Shown: positions 45,175 through 53,242 of the stretch, one piece after another
How the letters are laid out: every line of letters starts with the position of its first letter
Numbering within the stretch: the stretch's first letter is position 1
NCBI RefSeq assembly: GCF_019656335.1
Contig: NZ_BPLZ01000003.1
Location: 124,001-188,000, forward strand
Direction: 5' to 3'
Length of the DNA stretch: 64,000 nt
DNA from: Pseudomonas sp. NCCP-436
Lineage (GTDB): Bacteria; Pseudomonadota; Gammaproteobacteria; Pseudomonadales; Pseudomonadaceae
The notes under the pieces: generated by a model
What the model saw: only the letters and a program-made list of their open reading frames with translations
Databases searched by the model: none
Told to the model about the DNA's origin: nothing
Position numbers and translations under genes: made by a program

Positions 45175-46068
45175 ATGGCCAGTGCCGAGCACGCCAGACT
45201 GCTTCGGCTGGCCACCCGGGCCGCGCTGGGCGTTGCCTTGTCCCTGGTACTGGCCAAAGCCTTAGCCTGGTGGCTGAGCGGCTCGGTCAGTCTACTGGCC
45301 GGTCTGACCGACTCATTGCTCGACAGTGCCGCCTCGCTGGTCAACCTGATCGCCGTGCATGTCGCTCTGCGCCCGGCCGACAAGGAGCACCGTTTCGGTC
45401 ACGGTAAGGCCGAGGCACTGGCCGGACTGGGCCAGGCACTGTTCATCGGCGTCAGCGCCCTGCTTATCAGCCTGCAAGGACTCGAACGTTTGCAGACGCC
45501 GCAGCCACTGCAGGCCGAGGCCCTCGGCATTGCAGTGATGCTGCTGTCACTGGCGCTTACCGCCGCTCTGCTGATGTTCCAACGCAAGGTGGTGCGCGAA
45601 ACCGGCTCCACCGCCATCCACGCCGACTCACTGCATTACCGTTCGGATCTGCTGCTCAACAGCAGCATCCTGCTGGCCCTGCTACTGACTCTGGCCGGAT
45701 GGCAGCGCACCGACGCCCTGTTCGCCATAGGTATCGCCTTCTACATCTTCTGGAGCGCGGTCAGCATCGTGCGCGGTGCGGTGGCCGTGCTGATGGACGA
45801 GGAACTGCCGGTCGCAGTCAGCACACACATGCACGCCCTGGCCTGCGCGGTGCCCGGCGTGCTCGGAGCACACGACCTGCGCACACGGGTCTCCGGCACC
45901 CACTGGTTCGTCCAGCTGCATCTGGAGCTGCCTGGCAGCATGAGCCTGTCGGAGGCTCACGAACACTGCGTCCAGGCGGAACAGGCGATCCGCCGCCACT
46001 ATCCGCAGGCCGAGGTACTGGTGCATGCAGACCCGCCCGAAGTGCTCAAGTCACCGACAACAGCTTGA
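45175..46068 (+). CDS. Cation diffusion facilitator (FieF/YiiP-like) efflux transporter
   Basis: A 297-residue CDF transporter with six hydrophobic segments and a C-terminal metal-sensing domain. The transport-site residues are in LTDSLLDSAASL (Asp46 and Asp50) and HADSLHYRSD (His and Asp), the DD-HD quartet expected for Zn/Cd/Fe transporters. The C-terminal HALACAVPGVLGAHDLRTRVSGTHWFVQLHLELP is the cytoplasmic ferredoxin-like dimerisation domain. It exports divalent metal in exchange for protons. Metal preference is unknown. It starts 2 bp after the lipoprotein stop. Confidence 0.93.
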   Translation: MASAEHARLLRLATRAALGVALSLVLAKALAWWLSGSVSLLAGLTDSLLDSAASLVNLIAVHVALRPADKEHRFGHGKAEALAGLGQALFIGVSALLISLQGLERLQTPQPLQAEALGIAVMLLSLALTAALLMFQRKVVRETGSTAIHADSLHYRSDLLLNSSILLALLLTLAGWQRTDALFAIGIAFYIFWSAVSIVRGAVAVLMDEELPVAVSTHMHALACAVPGVLGAHDLRTRVSGTHWFVQLHLELPGSMSLSEAHEHCVQAEQAIRRHYPQAEVLVHADPPEVLKSPTTA

Positions 46069-46110
46069 AACCGGCCGGAACGCACTGTCGAAGTAGCGAA
46101 CGATAGCCAC

Positions 46111-46132
46111 AAAAAAGGGGCCTTGCGGCCCC
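46111..46132 (-). terminator. Intrinsic terminator with minus-strand polarity
   Basis: GGGGCC (46117-46122) and GGCCCC (46127-46132) form a 6-bp GC stem with a GCAA loop on the minus strand, followed by TTTTTT. The plus side reads CCTCGGG after the stem, so the signal works only leftwards. Confidence 0.85.
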
Positions 46133-46294
46133 CTCGGGAAATCTGTCCGGTGCTGGCGCTAATGTCGCCGCTTTCGTCGCCTGCCTGGTTGGGCAATGCG
46201 GACCCGGGTGCCGGAACGATCAGGTAGGATCGTTGGCGCCGGCTCATCTGGTTGGATGAGGCCGGTTGGACTTGTCGTCCGGGCCGTGAAACTG
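46111..46294 (-). ncRNA. Candidate small RNA, divergent from the Lrp gene
   Basis: On the minus strand a TATA-like -10 (TAATAT, 46306-46301) is followed by about 180 bases rich in hairpins. They end in a strong intrinsic terminator, GGGGCC-GCAA-GGCCCC followed by six T (46132-46111). No minus-strand gene lies upstream that needs such a terminator, and the short open frames inside are not protein-like. Stem-loops at 46239-46265, 46215-46234 and 46183-46194 are clear; the first and third present the same CAACCA loop. The -35 is poor. It is an inference that this is an RNA gene; a structured 5' leader on the plus strand is the alternative. Confidence 0.5.
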
Positions 46295-46328
46295 AGAAAA
46301 ATATTACGCCAGGCGACCTGAAAAATGA

Positions 46329-46378
46329 TTGCTAATTTCCCTTTCCACACTAGCAAATTAGCAACAACCAGCTAAATT
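46329..46378 (+). promoter_or_regulatory. Probable Lrp-type operator with three repeats
   Basis: TTGCTAATTT (46329-46338) and AAATTAGCAA (46355-46364) are a perfect 10-bp inverted repeat, 26 bp apart centre to centre, with a third related GCTAAATTAG at 46371-46380. The AT-rich block is just upstream of the Lrp gene and next to the -10 of the candidate small RNA. It fits autoregulation by an Lrp octamer. Confidence 0.6.
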
Positions 46379-46418
46379 AGACACAAATAAAGCAATAAAA
46401 AAACAAACCAGGAGAGAA

Positions 46419-46898
46419 ATGGACAAACTAGACCGTTACGACCTGAACATTCTCGCTGAACTGCAGCGCAATGCATCACTGTCGAATCAGGAACTGGCCG
46501 AACGTATCGGTCTGTCCCCTTCGCCCTGCTCGCGACGAGTCAAGCAACTGGAAGACGACGGCTACATCCTGGGCCAGGTTGCTCTGCTTGACCGCAAGAA
46601 GCTGGGCCTGAGCCTGACAGCCTATGTACTGATCGGCATGGATCGGCATACCCCCGAGCGCTTCGAACACTTCCAGGAGCAGATCCGCAAGTGCCCGGAA
46701 GTACTGGAGTGCTGCCTGGTGACAGGAATGGACGCCGACTATCAGCTTAAAGTCGTAGTGCCGGATATGGAGCATTATCAGAAACTACTGCTCGGCACAC
46801 TGACTCGCATTGATGGCGTGTCCAGCGTGCGCTCGAGTTTCGTTCTGCAGCAGATCCTCTCTACTACCCAGCTACCTCTGCAGCACCTGCGCGACTGA
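46419..46898 (+). CDS. Lrp/AsnC-family transcriptional regulator
   Basis: A 159-residue feast/famine regulator. The N-terminal helix-turn-helix is LDRYDLNILAELQRNASLSNQELAERIGLSPSPCSRRVKQLEDDGYI. The C-terminal RAM domain (LTAYVLIGMDRHTPERFEHFQEQIRKCPEVLECCLVTGMDADYQLKVVVPDMEHYQKLL) binds an amino acid and builds octamers. GGAGAG precedes the ATG. Upstream repeats at 46329-46380 are probable self-operators. It may also control the divergent RNA candidate. The effector amino acid is unknown. Confidence 0.93.
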   Translation: MDKLDRYDLNILAELQRNASLSNQELAERIGLSPSPCSRRVKQLEDDGYILGQVALLDRKKLGLSLTAYVLIGMDRHTPERFEHFQEQIRKCPEVLECCLVTGMDADYQLKVVVPDMEHYQKLLLGTLTRIDGVSSVRSSFVLQQILSTTQLPLQHLRD

Positions 46899-46935
46899 AA
46901 GTCGCAGGCTCAGACGGGAGCTGCTGCAGATTGAC

Positions 46936-46962
46936 GCAGGGCGGGTATAATCGCCGCCCTGC
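46936..46962 (+). promoter_or_regulatory. Hairpin with TATAAT in its loop, upstream of the DUF2788 gene
   Basis: GCAGGGCGG (46936-46944) and CCGCCCTGC (46954-46962) form a perfect 9-bp stem whose loop holds TATAAT (46946-46951), followed by GTTTTCC. It can be the Lrp gene terminator and also the -10 of the next gene, whose ATG lies at 46988. Confidence 0.5.
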
Positions 46963-46987
46963 GTTTTCCGTCCGGGTCTGAGGAAAA

Positions 46988-47200
46988 ATGGAAACCGAAC
47001 AATTCGAAGCCCTGATGATGTACGTCCTGGTGGGCGGACTGATTCTTTTCATGTTTTTCATCATCTGGGATCTTGCAAAGAAGTCCAAGGCTGGACGCCT
47101 GGGAACCGCGATTCTGTTCCTCGGGCTGGGCCTGTGCCTGTTCGCCTTCCTGGCCAAACCGGTCATCACCTACATCATCGAAAGCGTACGAGGCATCTGA
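46988..47200 (+). CDS. DUF2788 family small membrane protein
   Basis: A 70-residue protein with two membrane helices (ALMMYVLVGGLILFMFFIIWDLAKKS and GTAILFLGLGLCLFAFLAKPVITYIIES). It matches DUF2788, a short family common in Pseudomonas and other gammaproteobacteria. GAGG-like purines precede the ATG (TCTGAGGAAAAATG). Function is unknown. It lies between the Lrp gene and a globin gene, all in the same direction. Confidence 0.85.
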   Translation: METEQFEALMMYVLVGGLILFMFFIIWDLAKKSKAGRLGTAILFLGLGLCLFAFLAKPVITYIIESVRGI

Positions 47201-47301
47201 CCACCTGAAACCGACGCAGCGCCAGACCGACTTGATGCGCCCGACCGTTTTCGAGAGCCGCCGCCAAGGCTCGGTTCACCCGTACATGCAAGGAGTTACA
47301 C

Positions 47302-47694
47302 ATGAACGCCGCCAGCGTGGTAATGCAGAGCTATGGACGCTGCTGCGCCAGCCCTGATTTTTTCGACAGTTTCTACCGGCACTTTCTGGCCAGCTCCCCA
47401 CTCATCCGCGAAAAGTTCGTCAGCACCGATATGAGTGCACAGAAGCAGTTGCTGCGTCAGGGCATCCTCAATCTGGTGATGCACGCCCGCGGGATGCCTG
47501 ACACCAAGCTGCGCGCGCTGGGCGAATCACACTCACGCCACCGTCTGGACATCCGCCCCGAGCTCTACGACCTATGGCTCGATGCCCTGCTGCTGACCAT
47601 CAGTGAGCATGACAAGGAGTGCAACGCCGAAGTTCGTCAAGCCTGGCGCGAGGTGCTGAACAAAGGTATCGCCGTGATCAAGGCCGGATATTGA
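47302..47694 (+). CDS. Single-domain globin
   Basis: A 130-residue globin-fold protein. FFDSFYRHFLASSPLIREKFVSTDMSAQKQLLRQGILNLVMHARG resembles helices A-E of bacterial single-domain globins, and LGESHSRHRLDIRPELYDLWLDALLLTISEHD contains the proximal-histidine region (SHSRH). AGGAG seven bases before the ATG supports the start. It probably binds haem and O2 or NO. The lack of a reductase domain distinguishes it from flavohaemoglobin. Similar proteins occur in Pseudomonas without assigned roles. Confidence 0.75.
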   Translation: MNAASVVMQSYGRCCASPDFFDSFYRHFLASSPLIREKFVSTDMSAQKQLLRQGILNLVMHARGMPDTKLRALGESHSRHRLDIRPELYDLWLDALLLTISEHDKECNAEVRQAWREVLNKGIAVIKAGY

Positions 47695-47754
47695 TCCAAA
47701 TCATGTTTGCCGGCACTGCCTGCCTACAGCGTCGCCTCAGGTCAGACGCCTGAT

Positions 47755-48378
47755 TCAGTCCAGCCGGGCCGGCACTTCGCACCACTGCCCTGGCTGCAGC
47801 GGCCCCAGTCGCCACGGGCCGATAGCCACGCGCACCAGACGCAGGGTCGGCAGGCCCACCGCCGCAGTCATGCGCCGGACCTGGCGATTGCGCCCCTCGC
47901 GAATCACCAGTTCCAGCCAGGTGGTTGGTACAGTCTTGCGAAAGCGCACCGGTGGATTGCGCTCCCACAACTGCGGCTCATTCAGGCGGCGGGCCTCAGC
48001 CGGCAGGGTCGGGCCGTCATTGAGCGTCACCCCGTCACACAGGCGCTGGAGCTGCTCCTCACCAGCCTCGCCCTCGACCTGCACCCAGTAGGTCTTCGGC
48101 AACTTGTGCTTCGGATCGGCAATACGCGCCTGCAGTCGCCCGTCGTTGGTCAGCAGCAACAATCCTTCACTGTCACGATCCAGCCGCCCGGCCGGATACA
48201 CACCAGGCACGTCAACGTAATCCTTGAGCGTGGCACGGCCCTGTCCGTCACTGAACTGGGTCAGCACGTCGAACGGCTTGTTCAACAGGATCAAACGAGG
48301 CTGGGCGGGCGGCAGCTTGGCCTGTCGTCGGCTGATACCGGGCCGGCGCGCTGCTGGGCTACGGGGTGGTCGGGACAT
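47755..48378 (-). CDS. rRNA pseudouridine synthase, RsuA/RluE type
   Basis: A 207-residue RsuA-family pseudouridine synthase. The catalytic motif is [19 protein letters not shown] with its conserved Asp. [27 protein letters not shown] is the family start, and [28 protein letters not shown] its end. The short basic N-terminus ([21 protein letters not shown]) without an S4 domain matches RluE, which modifies 23S rRNA. ATG 48378 is used, and the frame left open to 48906 is not homologous. It converges on the globin gene. Confidence 0.9.
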   Translation of the reverse strand: MSRPPRSPAARRPGISRRQAKLPPAQPRLILLNKPFDVLTQFSDGQGRATLKDYVDVPGVYPAGRLDRDSEGLLLLTNDGRLQARIADPKHKLPKTYWVQVEGEAGEEQLQRLCDGVTLNDGPTLPAEARRLNEPQLWERNPPVRFRKTVPTTWLELVIREGRNRQVRRMTAAVGLPTLRLVRVAIGPWRLGPLQPGQWCEVPARLD

Positions 48379-48462
48379 CGTTCGCGGCCTATGAAATAAA
48401 GCTGCACAGTTTACCCCATGACTGGCAAGATACCGCCCGCACCACCTACCTTGACTTAGCCA

Positions 48463-48930
48463 ATGAACGATAGCCGCCCCATGCAACTGCAACTCGAAAC
48501 ACCTGCCCAGGAAGAATGGCCAGTACTGGTGGATATCTGGGAGGCGGCGGTGCGCGCCACGCATCACTTTCTGCCAGACACCGACCTGTTGCTGATCAAG
48601 CCTCTGCTGGCCAGCCAGTACTTTCCGGCGGTGCAACTGACCTGCGCGCGCGACAGTCATGGACGCATCACAGGGTTTCTCGGCTGCGCCGGGAACCGGG
48701 TGGAAATGCTTTTCGTCGATCCAGCCCGGCACGGCCTGGGTATCGGCACGCGCCTGATGCGCCATGCCATCGATCAACTCGGCGTCACGCGGGTCGATGT
48801 CAACGAGCAGAACCCTGCCGCTCTGGCCTTCTACCGGAAACTCGGTTTCGAGGTGCTCGACCGCTCGCGCCTGGACGGCGGCGGCCGACCTTTCCCCATC
48901 CTGCATCTGGGGCTTGCAACCACAGTCTGA
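48463..48930 (+). CDS. GNAT-family N-acetyltransferase (YjaB-like)
   Basis: A 155-residue acetyltransferase. The acetyl-CoA loop is [24 protein letters not shown] (R-x-x-G-x-G/A pattern), and [36 protein letters not shown] is motif B plus the C-terminal strand, typical of the YjaB/YjhQ branch. An alternative start is ATG 48481 (MQLQL); ribosome-binding support is weak for both. Substrate is unknown. It diverges from the pseudouridine synthase and converges on the MocR gene. Confidence 0.85.
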   Translation: MNDSRPMQLQLETPAQEEWPVLVDIWEAAVRATHHFLPDTDLLLIKPLLASQYFPAVQLTCARDSHGRITGFLGCAGNRVEMLFVDPARHGLGIGTRLMRHAIDQLGVTRVDVNEQNPAALAFYRKLGFEVLDRSRLDGGGRPFPILHLGLATTV

Positions 48931-48942
48931 GTACGCCGGCCC

Positions 48943-50271
48943 TCACAAAGGCCAGGCCGCCACGATCCGCTCCAGCGCCTGCTTGAGTTCGGCACGGCTA
49001 GCTGCTGCGGCAAGGCTGACACGCACGGCAGTTGCCGGGCTGGCATCGACTGCAAATACCGAGGCCGGCACGACTTCCACCCCCTGCTGCCGACAGGCCT
49101 CAGTCAAGCCGGGCGGTGCGTTGTCGAGCCACAAATGAGGCGCCACCACCCGCCCCGCCGGCATGCGCGCGCCCAGCACCCGTGCGGTCAGACGCCAGCG
49201 CAGCTGCAGTTCCTGTCGCTGCCAATGCAGGCGCCGTGCAGCGGTGCCGTCTTCAATCCATTCGCAGGCCAGCGCCAGACTCAAAGGCGCTACCGCCCAA
49301 CGCGTGGCCTGTGCTTCACGGTCTATGCGTTCGAGCAATTCGCCGGCCCCACCAATGAAGCCAACCCGCAGCCCTGGCGCCACGCTCTTGGACAGGCTGC
49401 TGATCAGCAGGCAACGCTCCGGTATCCGCGCCGCCAGTGGAGCCTCACTACCCAGCACACCATAGACATCATCCTCCACCAGCCACAGGCCATGACGCCG
49501 CGCCACCTCCGCCACTGCCGCTCGTCGTTCGGCGTCCAATGTGGCACCAGTGGGGTTCTGCAGGCAGGGCGTCAGCACCACAACCCGGGCACCGGTAGCG
49601 CGCGCCTGGCGATCCAGATCATCCGGCAGGATTCCCCGCTCATCCATCGCCACGCCATGCAATGGCAGACGCAACTGGCGGGCTGCAGCCTTGATCCCGG
49701 GTGCGCTGAAGCGCTCCACCAGGATCGGCTCACCAGCCTCGCACAACGCCAGTAGCGCTGCCGAAACACCCTGCTGAGCGCCAGCACAGAGCACCAGACC
49801 ATCCGGTTCCAGCTCCAGGCCGCGCTGACGCAGCCAGTTGGCTCCGGCCAGGTGGGCCCGCTCGACCAGCGCTGCCGAAGGGTAAGCCAGCAACGCATTC
49901 AGCTCGCCACGCCCGGCCAGCTCCGCCAGGCTGTCGGCCAGATCGCGGTTGTCCGGATCGTGTACCGGCACGTTGGTTGAAAGGTCGATCAGCCCGGATG
50001 GCTGCCGCAGGCGAAACAGGCTTGCCTCACGACTGCCAGCCAGCACATAGGTGCCCCGCCCCACCTCGCCGGACACCAAATGCCGGCGGGCCGCCTCGCG
50101 GTAGGCCAGCATCACCGTGCTCGGATTGATGCCCATAGCCCAGGCCAGACGCCGCTGCGGTGGCAGTCGCTCTCCCGGCCTCAGCTCGCCACATCCGATA
50201 GCCGTAGCGATGGCCTCGACCAGCGCGAGATAGGTAGGCAGCGGACTGTCTTTAAAGTCAGGGAGCCACAT
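48943..50271 (-). CDS. MocR-type GntR regulator with aminotransferase-like domain
   Basis: A 442-residue chimeric regulator. An N-terminal GntR winged helix (LVEAIATAIGCGELRPGERLPPQRRLAWAMGINPSTVMLAYREAARRHLVSGEVGRGTYV) is fused to a class I aminotransferase fold with CLQNPTGATLDAERRAAVAEVARRHGLWLVEDDVYG and the PLP-lysine segment LISSLSKSVAPGLRVGFI. ATG 50271 (MWLPDFKDSPLPTYL) is used. It is divergent from a threonine-dehydratase-like gene, with only 80 bp between, which strongly suggests regulation of that gene. PLP or an amino-acid aldimine is the likely effector. Confidence 0.9.
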   Translation of the reverse strand: MWLPDFKDSPLPTYLALVEAIATAIGCGELRPGERLPPQRRLAWAMGINPSTVMLAYREAARRHLVSGEVGRGTYVLAGSREASLFRLRQPSGLIDLSTNVPVHDPDNRDLADSLAELAGRGELNALLAYPSAALVERAHLAGANWLRQRGLELEPDGLVLCAGAQQGVSAALLALCEAGEPILVERFSAPGIKAAARQLRLPLHGVAMDERGILPDDLDRQARATGARVVVLTPCLQNPTGATLDAERRAAVAEVARRHGLWLVEDDVYGVLGSEAPLAARIPERCLLISSLSKSVAPGLRVGFIGGAGELLERIDREAQATRWAVAPLSLALACEWIEDGTAARRLHWQRQELQLRWRLTARVLGARMPAGRVVAPHLWLDNAPPGLTEACRQQGVEVVPASVFAVDASPATAVRVSLAAAASRAELKQALERIVAAWPL

Positions 50272-50351
50272 TGCTTGCCATGCAATATAAAGATTTACCC
50301 ATACAATCTTCGAGATTAGCATCCAGGTCAATGCCACCCGGAGCCCCCGCC

Positions 50352-51320
50352 ATGTTCGATCTCGCCCAACTACGCCAGAGCGCACAACTGGTCTACCGCC
50401 ATATGAGCCGAACCCCGCAACTGGCCTGGCCGCTGCTGTCCCAGAGACTCGGCTGCGAGATCTGGGTCAAGCACGAAAACCATGCGCCCACTGCTGCCTT
50501 CAAGGTACGTGGCGGACTGGTCTACATCGACGCCCTGCTGCGCCGCGAGCCGGACGTACGCGGCCTGGTCACCGCCACCCGTGGCAATCACGGCCAAAGT
50601 CTGGCCCTGGCCGCCCGCGCCGCAGGCCTGCCGATTCGTATCCTGGTACCGCATGGCAACGCCCGCGAAAAGAACGCTGCTATGCGCGCCCTCGGCGCCG
50701 AGGTAATCGAACACGGTCACGACTTCGACGAAGCACGTGCCGAGGCAGCACGGCAGGCCGAACGTCACGGACTGCACTGGGTGCCTTCGCTGCACGAGGA
50801 CCTGGTACGCGGCGTCGCCACCTACGCTCTGGAACTGCTCGAAGCCGTGCCGAATTTACGTCGTGTCTACGTGCCCATCGGACTCGGCTCGGGCATCTGC
50901 GGCATGATCCGAACCCGCGATCTGCTCGGTCTCGACACCGAAATCATCGGCGTGGTCGCCCACGGTGCCGACGCCTATGCGCAGAGTTTCGAACAGGGGC
51001 AGCTAATCAGCACCGAACGGGCCGAGACCCTGGCCGATGGCATCGCCTGCCGCCAACCTCAACCCGAAGCACTGGAGATCATCCGCACCGGCGCAACGCG
51101 GATCGTGCGTGTAAGCGACGAGGAAATTCGTACCGCCATCCGCACCTACCACGAAGACACCCACAACCTTGCCGAAGGCGCCGGTGCGGCCGCGCTGGCA
51201 GCGCTGATGCAGGAAGGCGAATACAATGCCGGGCAGCGCGTGGCCGTGGTACTCAGCGGCGCCAACATCGACCGGTTGGCACTGGCCGAACTGCTGCGCG
51301 ACGAGGCCAGCGCTGCCTGA
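50352..51320 (+). CDS. Threonine/serine dehydratase-like PLP enzyme (fold II)
   Basis: A 322-residue tryptophan-synthase-beta-fold enzyme. The PLP lysine is Lys51 in TAAFKVRGG, the substrate-binding loop is TATRGNHGQSLALAARAAG, and the phosphate-binding segment VPIGLGSGICG is present. It lacks the C-terminal ACT-like domain of biosynthetic IlvA, so it resembles catabolic threonine or hydroxy-amino-acid dehydratases (EutB-like). ATG 50352 follows CGGAG. It lies divergent from a MocR regulator that likely controls it. The true substrate (threonine, serine or a modified amino acid) is uncertain. Confidence 0.87.
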   Translation: MFDLAQLRQSAQLVYRHMSRTPQLAWPLLSQRLGCEIWVKHENHAPTAAFKVRGGLVYIDALLRREPDVRGLVTATRGNHGQSLALAARAAGLPIRILVPHGNAREKNAAMRALGAEVIEHGHDFDEARAEAARQAERHGLHWVPSLHEDLVRGVATYALELLEAVPNLRRVYVPIGLGSGICGMIRTRDLLGLDTEIIGVVAHGADAYAQSFEQGQLISTERAETLADGIACRQPQPEALEIIRTGATRIVRVSDEEIRTAIRTYHEDTHNLAEGAGAAALAALMQEGEYNAGQRVAVVLSGANIDRLALAELLRDEASAA

Positions 51321-51361
51321 TCCACCATATTGATATGGCCGAGCCAGTAGCACTGGCCCTA

Positions 51362-52834
51362 TCAGCGGAACGGCGGCTCGTCGAAACTGCGCAGCTTGCG
51401 CGAGTGCAGCGAATTCATCTGACTGCGCATCAGCTCCAGCGCGGTGATGCCGATATGCAGATGCTGGGTTACGGCACGCTCGTAAAAGGCGCCGGCAGCC
51501 CCCGGCAGCTTGATCTCACTGTGCAGCGGCTTGTCAGAAACACACAGCAGCGTGCCATAGGGCACCCGCAAGCGATAGCCCTGGGCTGCAATGGTGCCAC
51601 TTTCCATATCCACCGCAACGGCACGGGAAAGGTTGATCAGTGGCCGCTCCTGAGCCCAGCGCAACTCCCAGTTGCGGTCGTCGTAAGTCAGCACGGTGCC
51701 GGTACGCAGGCGCTTCTTCAACTCATCACCCTGCTCGCCGGTCACCAGCCGGGCCGCCTCCTGCAACGCCTGCTGCACCTCGGCCAGCGCCGGTAGCGGG
51801 ATGTGTGGCGGCAGCACCCGGTCAAGGATTCCATCCCGGCGCATGTAGGCATGGGCCAGCACATAGTCCCCGATGGTCTGCGACTGCCGCAGGCCGCCAC
51901 AGTGGCCTATCATCAGCCAGCAGTGCGGACGCAGCACCGCCAGGTGATCCGTGATGTTTTTCGCGTTGGATGGCCCTACGCCGATGTTGATCAGGGTAAT
52001 ACCGTGGCCGTCCTCGGCCAGCAGGTGGTAAGCCGGCATCTGATAACGATGCCAGAGCACATTCTCGATGATGGCCTGCATCTCGCCCTCGGCCATGCCA
52101 CGCTCGACCACCACGTTGCCCGGCAATACCAGACGGGTGAAACGTGAATCCCCCAGCAGCATATCCAGACCGTGACGGATGAACTGATCCACATAGCGGT
52201 GGTAGTTGGTCAGCAGAATCCACGGCTGTACATGGCGCCAGTCGCTGCCGGTGTAATGCTGGATGCGCTTGAGCGAAAAGTCGGTGCGCGCCGCATCAAA
52301 CAATGCCAATGGCAAAGGATCGACATTCTCCCAGTCGAACAGACCGTCGGCCGTGCCGTCGGAGGCCGCCGACAGATCGGTGCTGGGGAACACCCGTGCC
52401 AGCTCGGCGGCAGTCACACCACTGCCAGCCAGCTCATCACCGCCCTCCACCACATAGGGGTAAGGAATGTTCTGCTGGCTGCGACCGACCTCAACACGCA
52501 CGGTGAAGTCGCTCATCAGCGGCCGCAGCTGCTCAAGCAGGTACTTCCGAAAGGCCTCCGGCTGAGTGACGGTGATGGCATAGGTACCGGGCACCTGAAC
52601 CTTGGCATAGGCCCGCACCGTGGTCGGCACCTCCCCCTGGCACAGGTAGATCAGACGCAGCTCCGGATAACGAAACAGGCAATGCTCCGCGGCATCCGGG
52701 CGAACGCGCTCCTTGAGATAACGCCTGAGCGCACGACTCAGGGCACCAGTAGCCTCCTTATGCAGCGCAGCGAGGCGATCCACCGCCTCCTCCGGGGTGT
52801 AGGCAACGACGAAGTCATCTGAGCAGCTTTTCAC
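51362..52834 (-). CDS. amn: AMP nucleosidase
   Basis: A 490-residue AMP nucleosidase, which splits AMP into adenine and ribose 5-phosphate. The N-terminal AMP-regulatory domain is followed by the nucleoside-phosphorylase-like catalytic domain with INIGVGPSNAKNITDHLAVLRPHCWLMIGHCGGLR and VDMESGTIAAQGYRLRVPYGTLLCVSDKPLH. GTG 52834 (read MKSCSDDFVVAYTPEEAVDRL) is chosen because AGGAAGG lies just upstream; an upstream TTG or similar start seems unlikely. Length is near that of the E. coli enzyme (484). It converges on the dehydratase gene. Confidence 0.95.
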   Translation of the reverse strand: MKSCSDDFVVAYTPEEAVDRLAALHKEATGALSRALRRYLKERVRPDAAEHCLFRYPELRLIYLCQGEVPTTVRAYAKVQVPGTYAITVTQPEAFRKYLLEQLRPLMSDFTVRVEVGRSQQNIPYPYVVEGGDELAGSGVTAAELARVFPSTDLSAASDGTADGLFDWENVDPLPLALFDAARTDFSLKRIQHYTGSDWRHVQPWILLTNYHRYVDQFIRHGLDMLLGDSRFTRLVLPGNVVVERGMAEGEMQAIIENVLWHRYQMPAYHLLAEDGHGITLINIGVGPSNAKNITDHLAVLRPHCWLMIGHCGGLRQSQTIGDYVLAHAYMRRDGILDRVLPPHIPLPALAEVQQALQEAARLVTGEQGDELKKRLRTGTVLTYDDRNWELRWAQERPLINLSRAVAVDMESGTIAAQGYRLRVPYGTLLCVSDKPLHSEIKLPGAAGAFYERAVTQHLHIGITALELMRSQMNSLHSRKLRSFDEPPFR

Positions 52835-52999
52835 GGCACACCTTCCTGAGTGAACGGACAGCTCTATCTTGCCTGTATCAGATGACGAAAACCTAGCATG
52901 CCTGAACTGATCCAGTGATCTGTACTTTCTGTGGCCCCGGCAACACCTCAAGCACTTACGCTCTAAGTTACTCCGACCGGTGCAGAGAACATTACTACA

Positions 53000-53086
53000 C
53001 GATCATCCCCGCTGACGCGGGGAACACGCCTTCAGGAGTGCGCATGCCGACCGATACCGGTTCATCCCCGCTGGCGCGGGGAACAT
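53000..53086 (-). CRISPR. Relic type I-E CRISPR array, two repeats and one spacer
   Basis: Two 28-29-base units share TCATCCCCGCTGRCGCGGGG and GAACA (53000-53027 and 53058-53086), the type I-E repeat found in E. coli and Pseudomonas. They differ at a few sites: GCTGACGC versus GCTGGCGC, and the outer bases. The unit period is 59 bp, close to but slightly below the usual 60-61. Read on the minus strand the units start GTTCCCCGC. No cas gene is in the window. The one spacer (about 53028-53057) has no visible match within the window. Confidence 0.85.
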
Positions 53087-53165
53087 ACTTAGCGTAACCA
53101 ACTGTTCCAAAAGGGGAAAATTGGCCGCTAAAAATCTACCAACTTTTCCTTGTTAAAGATCAAGA
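53087..53165 (-). promoter_or_regulatory. CRISPR leader remnant
   Basis: On the minus strand, entering the first repeat, the sequence carries ATCTTTAACAA and, a few bases on, AAAAGTTGGTAGATTTTTAG. From memory these match the CTCTTTAACA and AAAGTTGGTAGATT blocks of the E. coli I-E leader. The segment is AT-rich relative to its surroundings. Confidence 0.65.
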
Positions 53166-53242
53166 TATCTCAGGCAGTCCAATAGCGCCCCCAAATAACT
53201 TCCAGGCAAGCCTTCAAGCACGGCTGGCACCTCGAAACGGGC

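Noticed and set aside
46159..46356. 65-codon minus-strand open frame in the Lrp upstream region
   Set aside because: Low-complexity basic tail and no ribosome site; the same bases form stable hairpins, so an RNA explanation is preferred.
52918..52992. Two further degenerate CRISPR-like units left of the array (starting at 52946 and 52992 on the minus strand)
   Set aside because: They share about half of the repeat bases but lie at 81 and 35 bases from the first repeat, not at one array period. Chance or heavy decay cannot be told apart.
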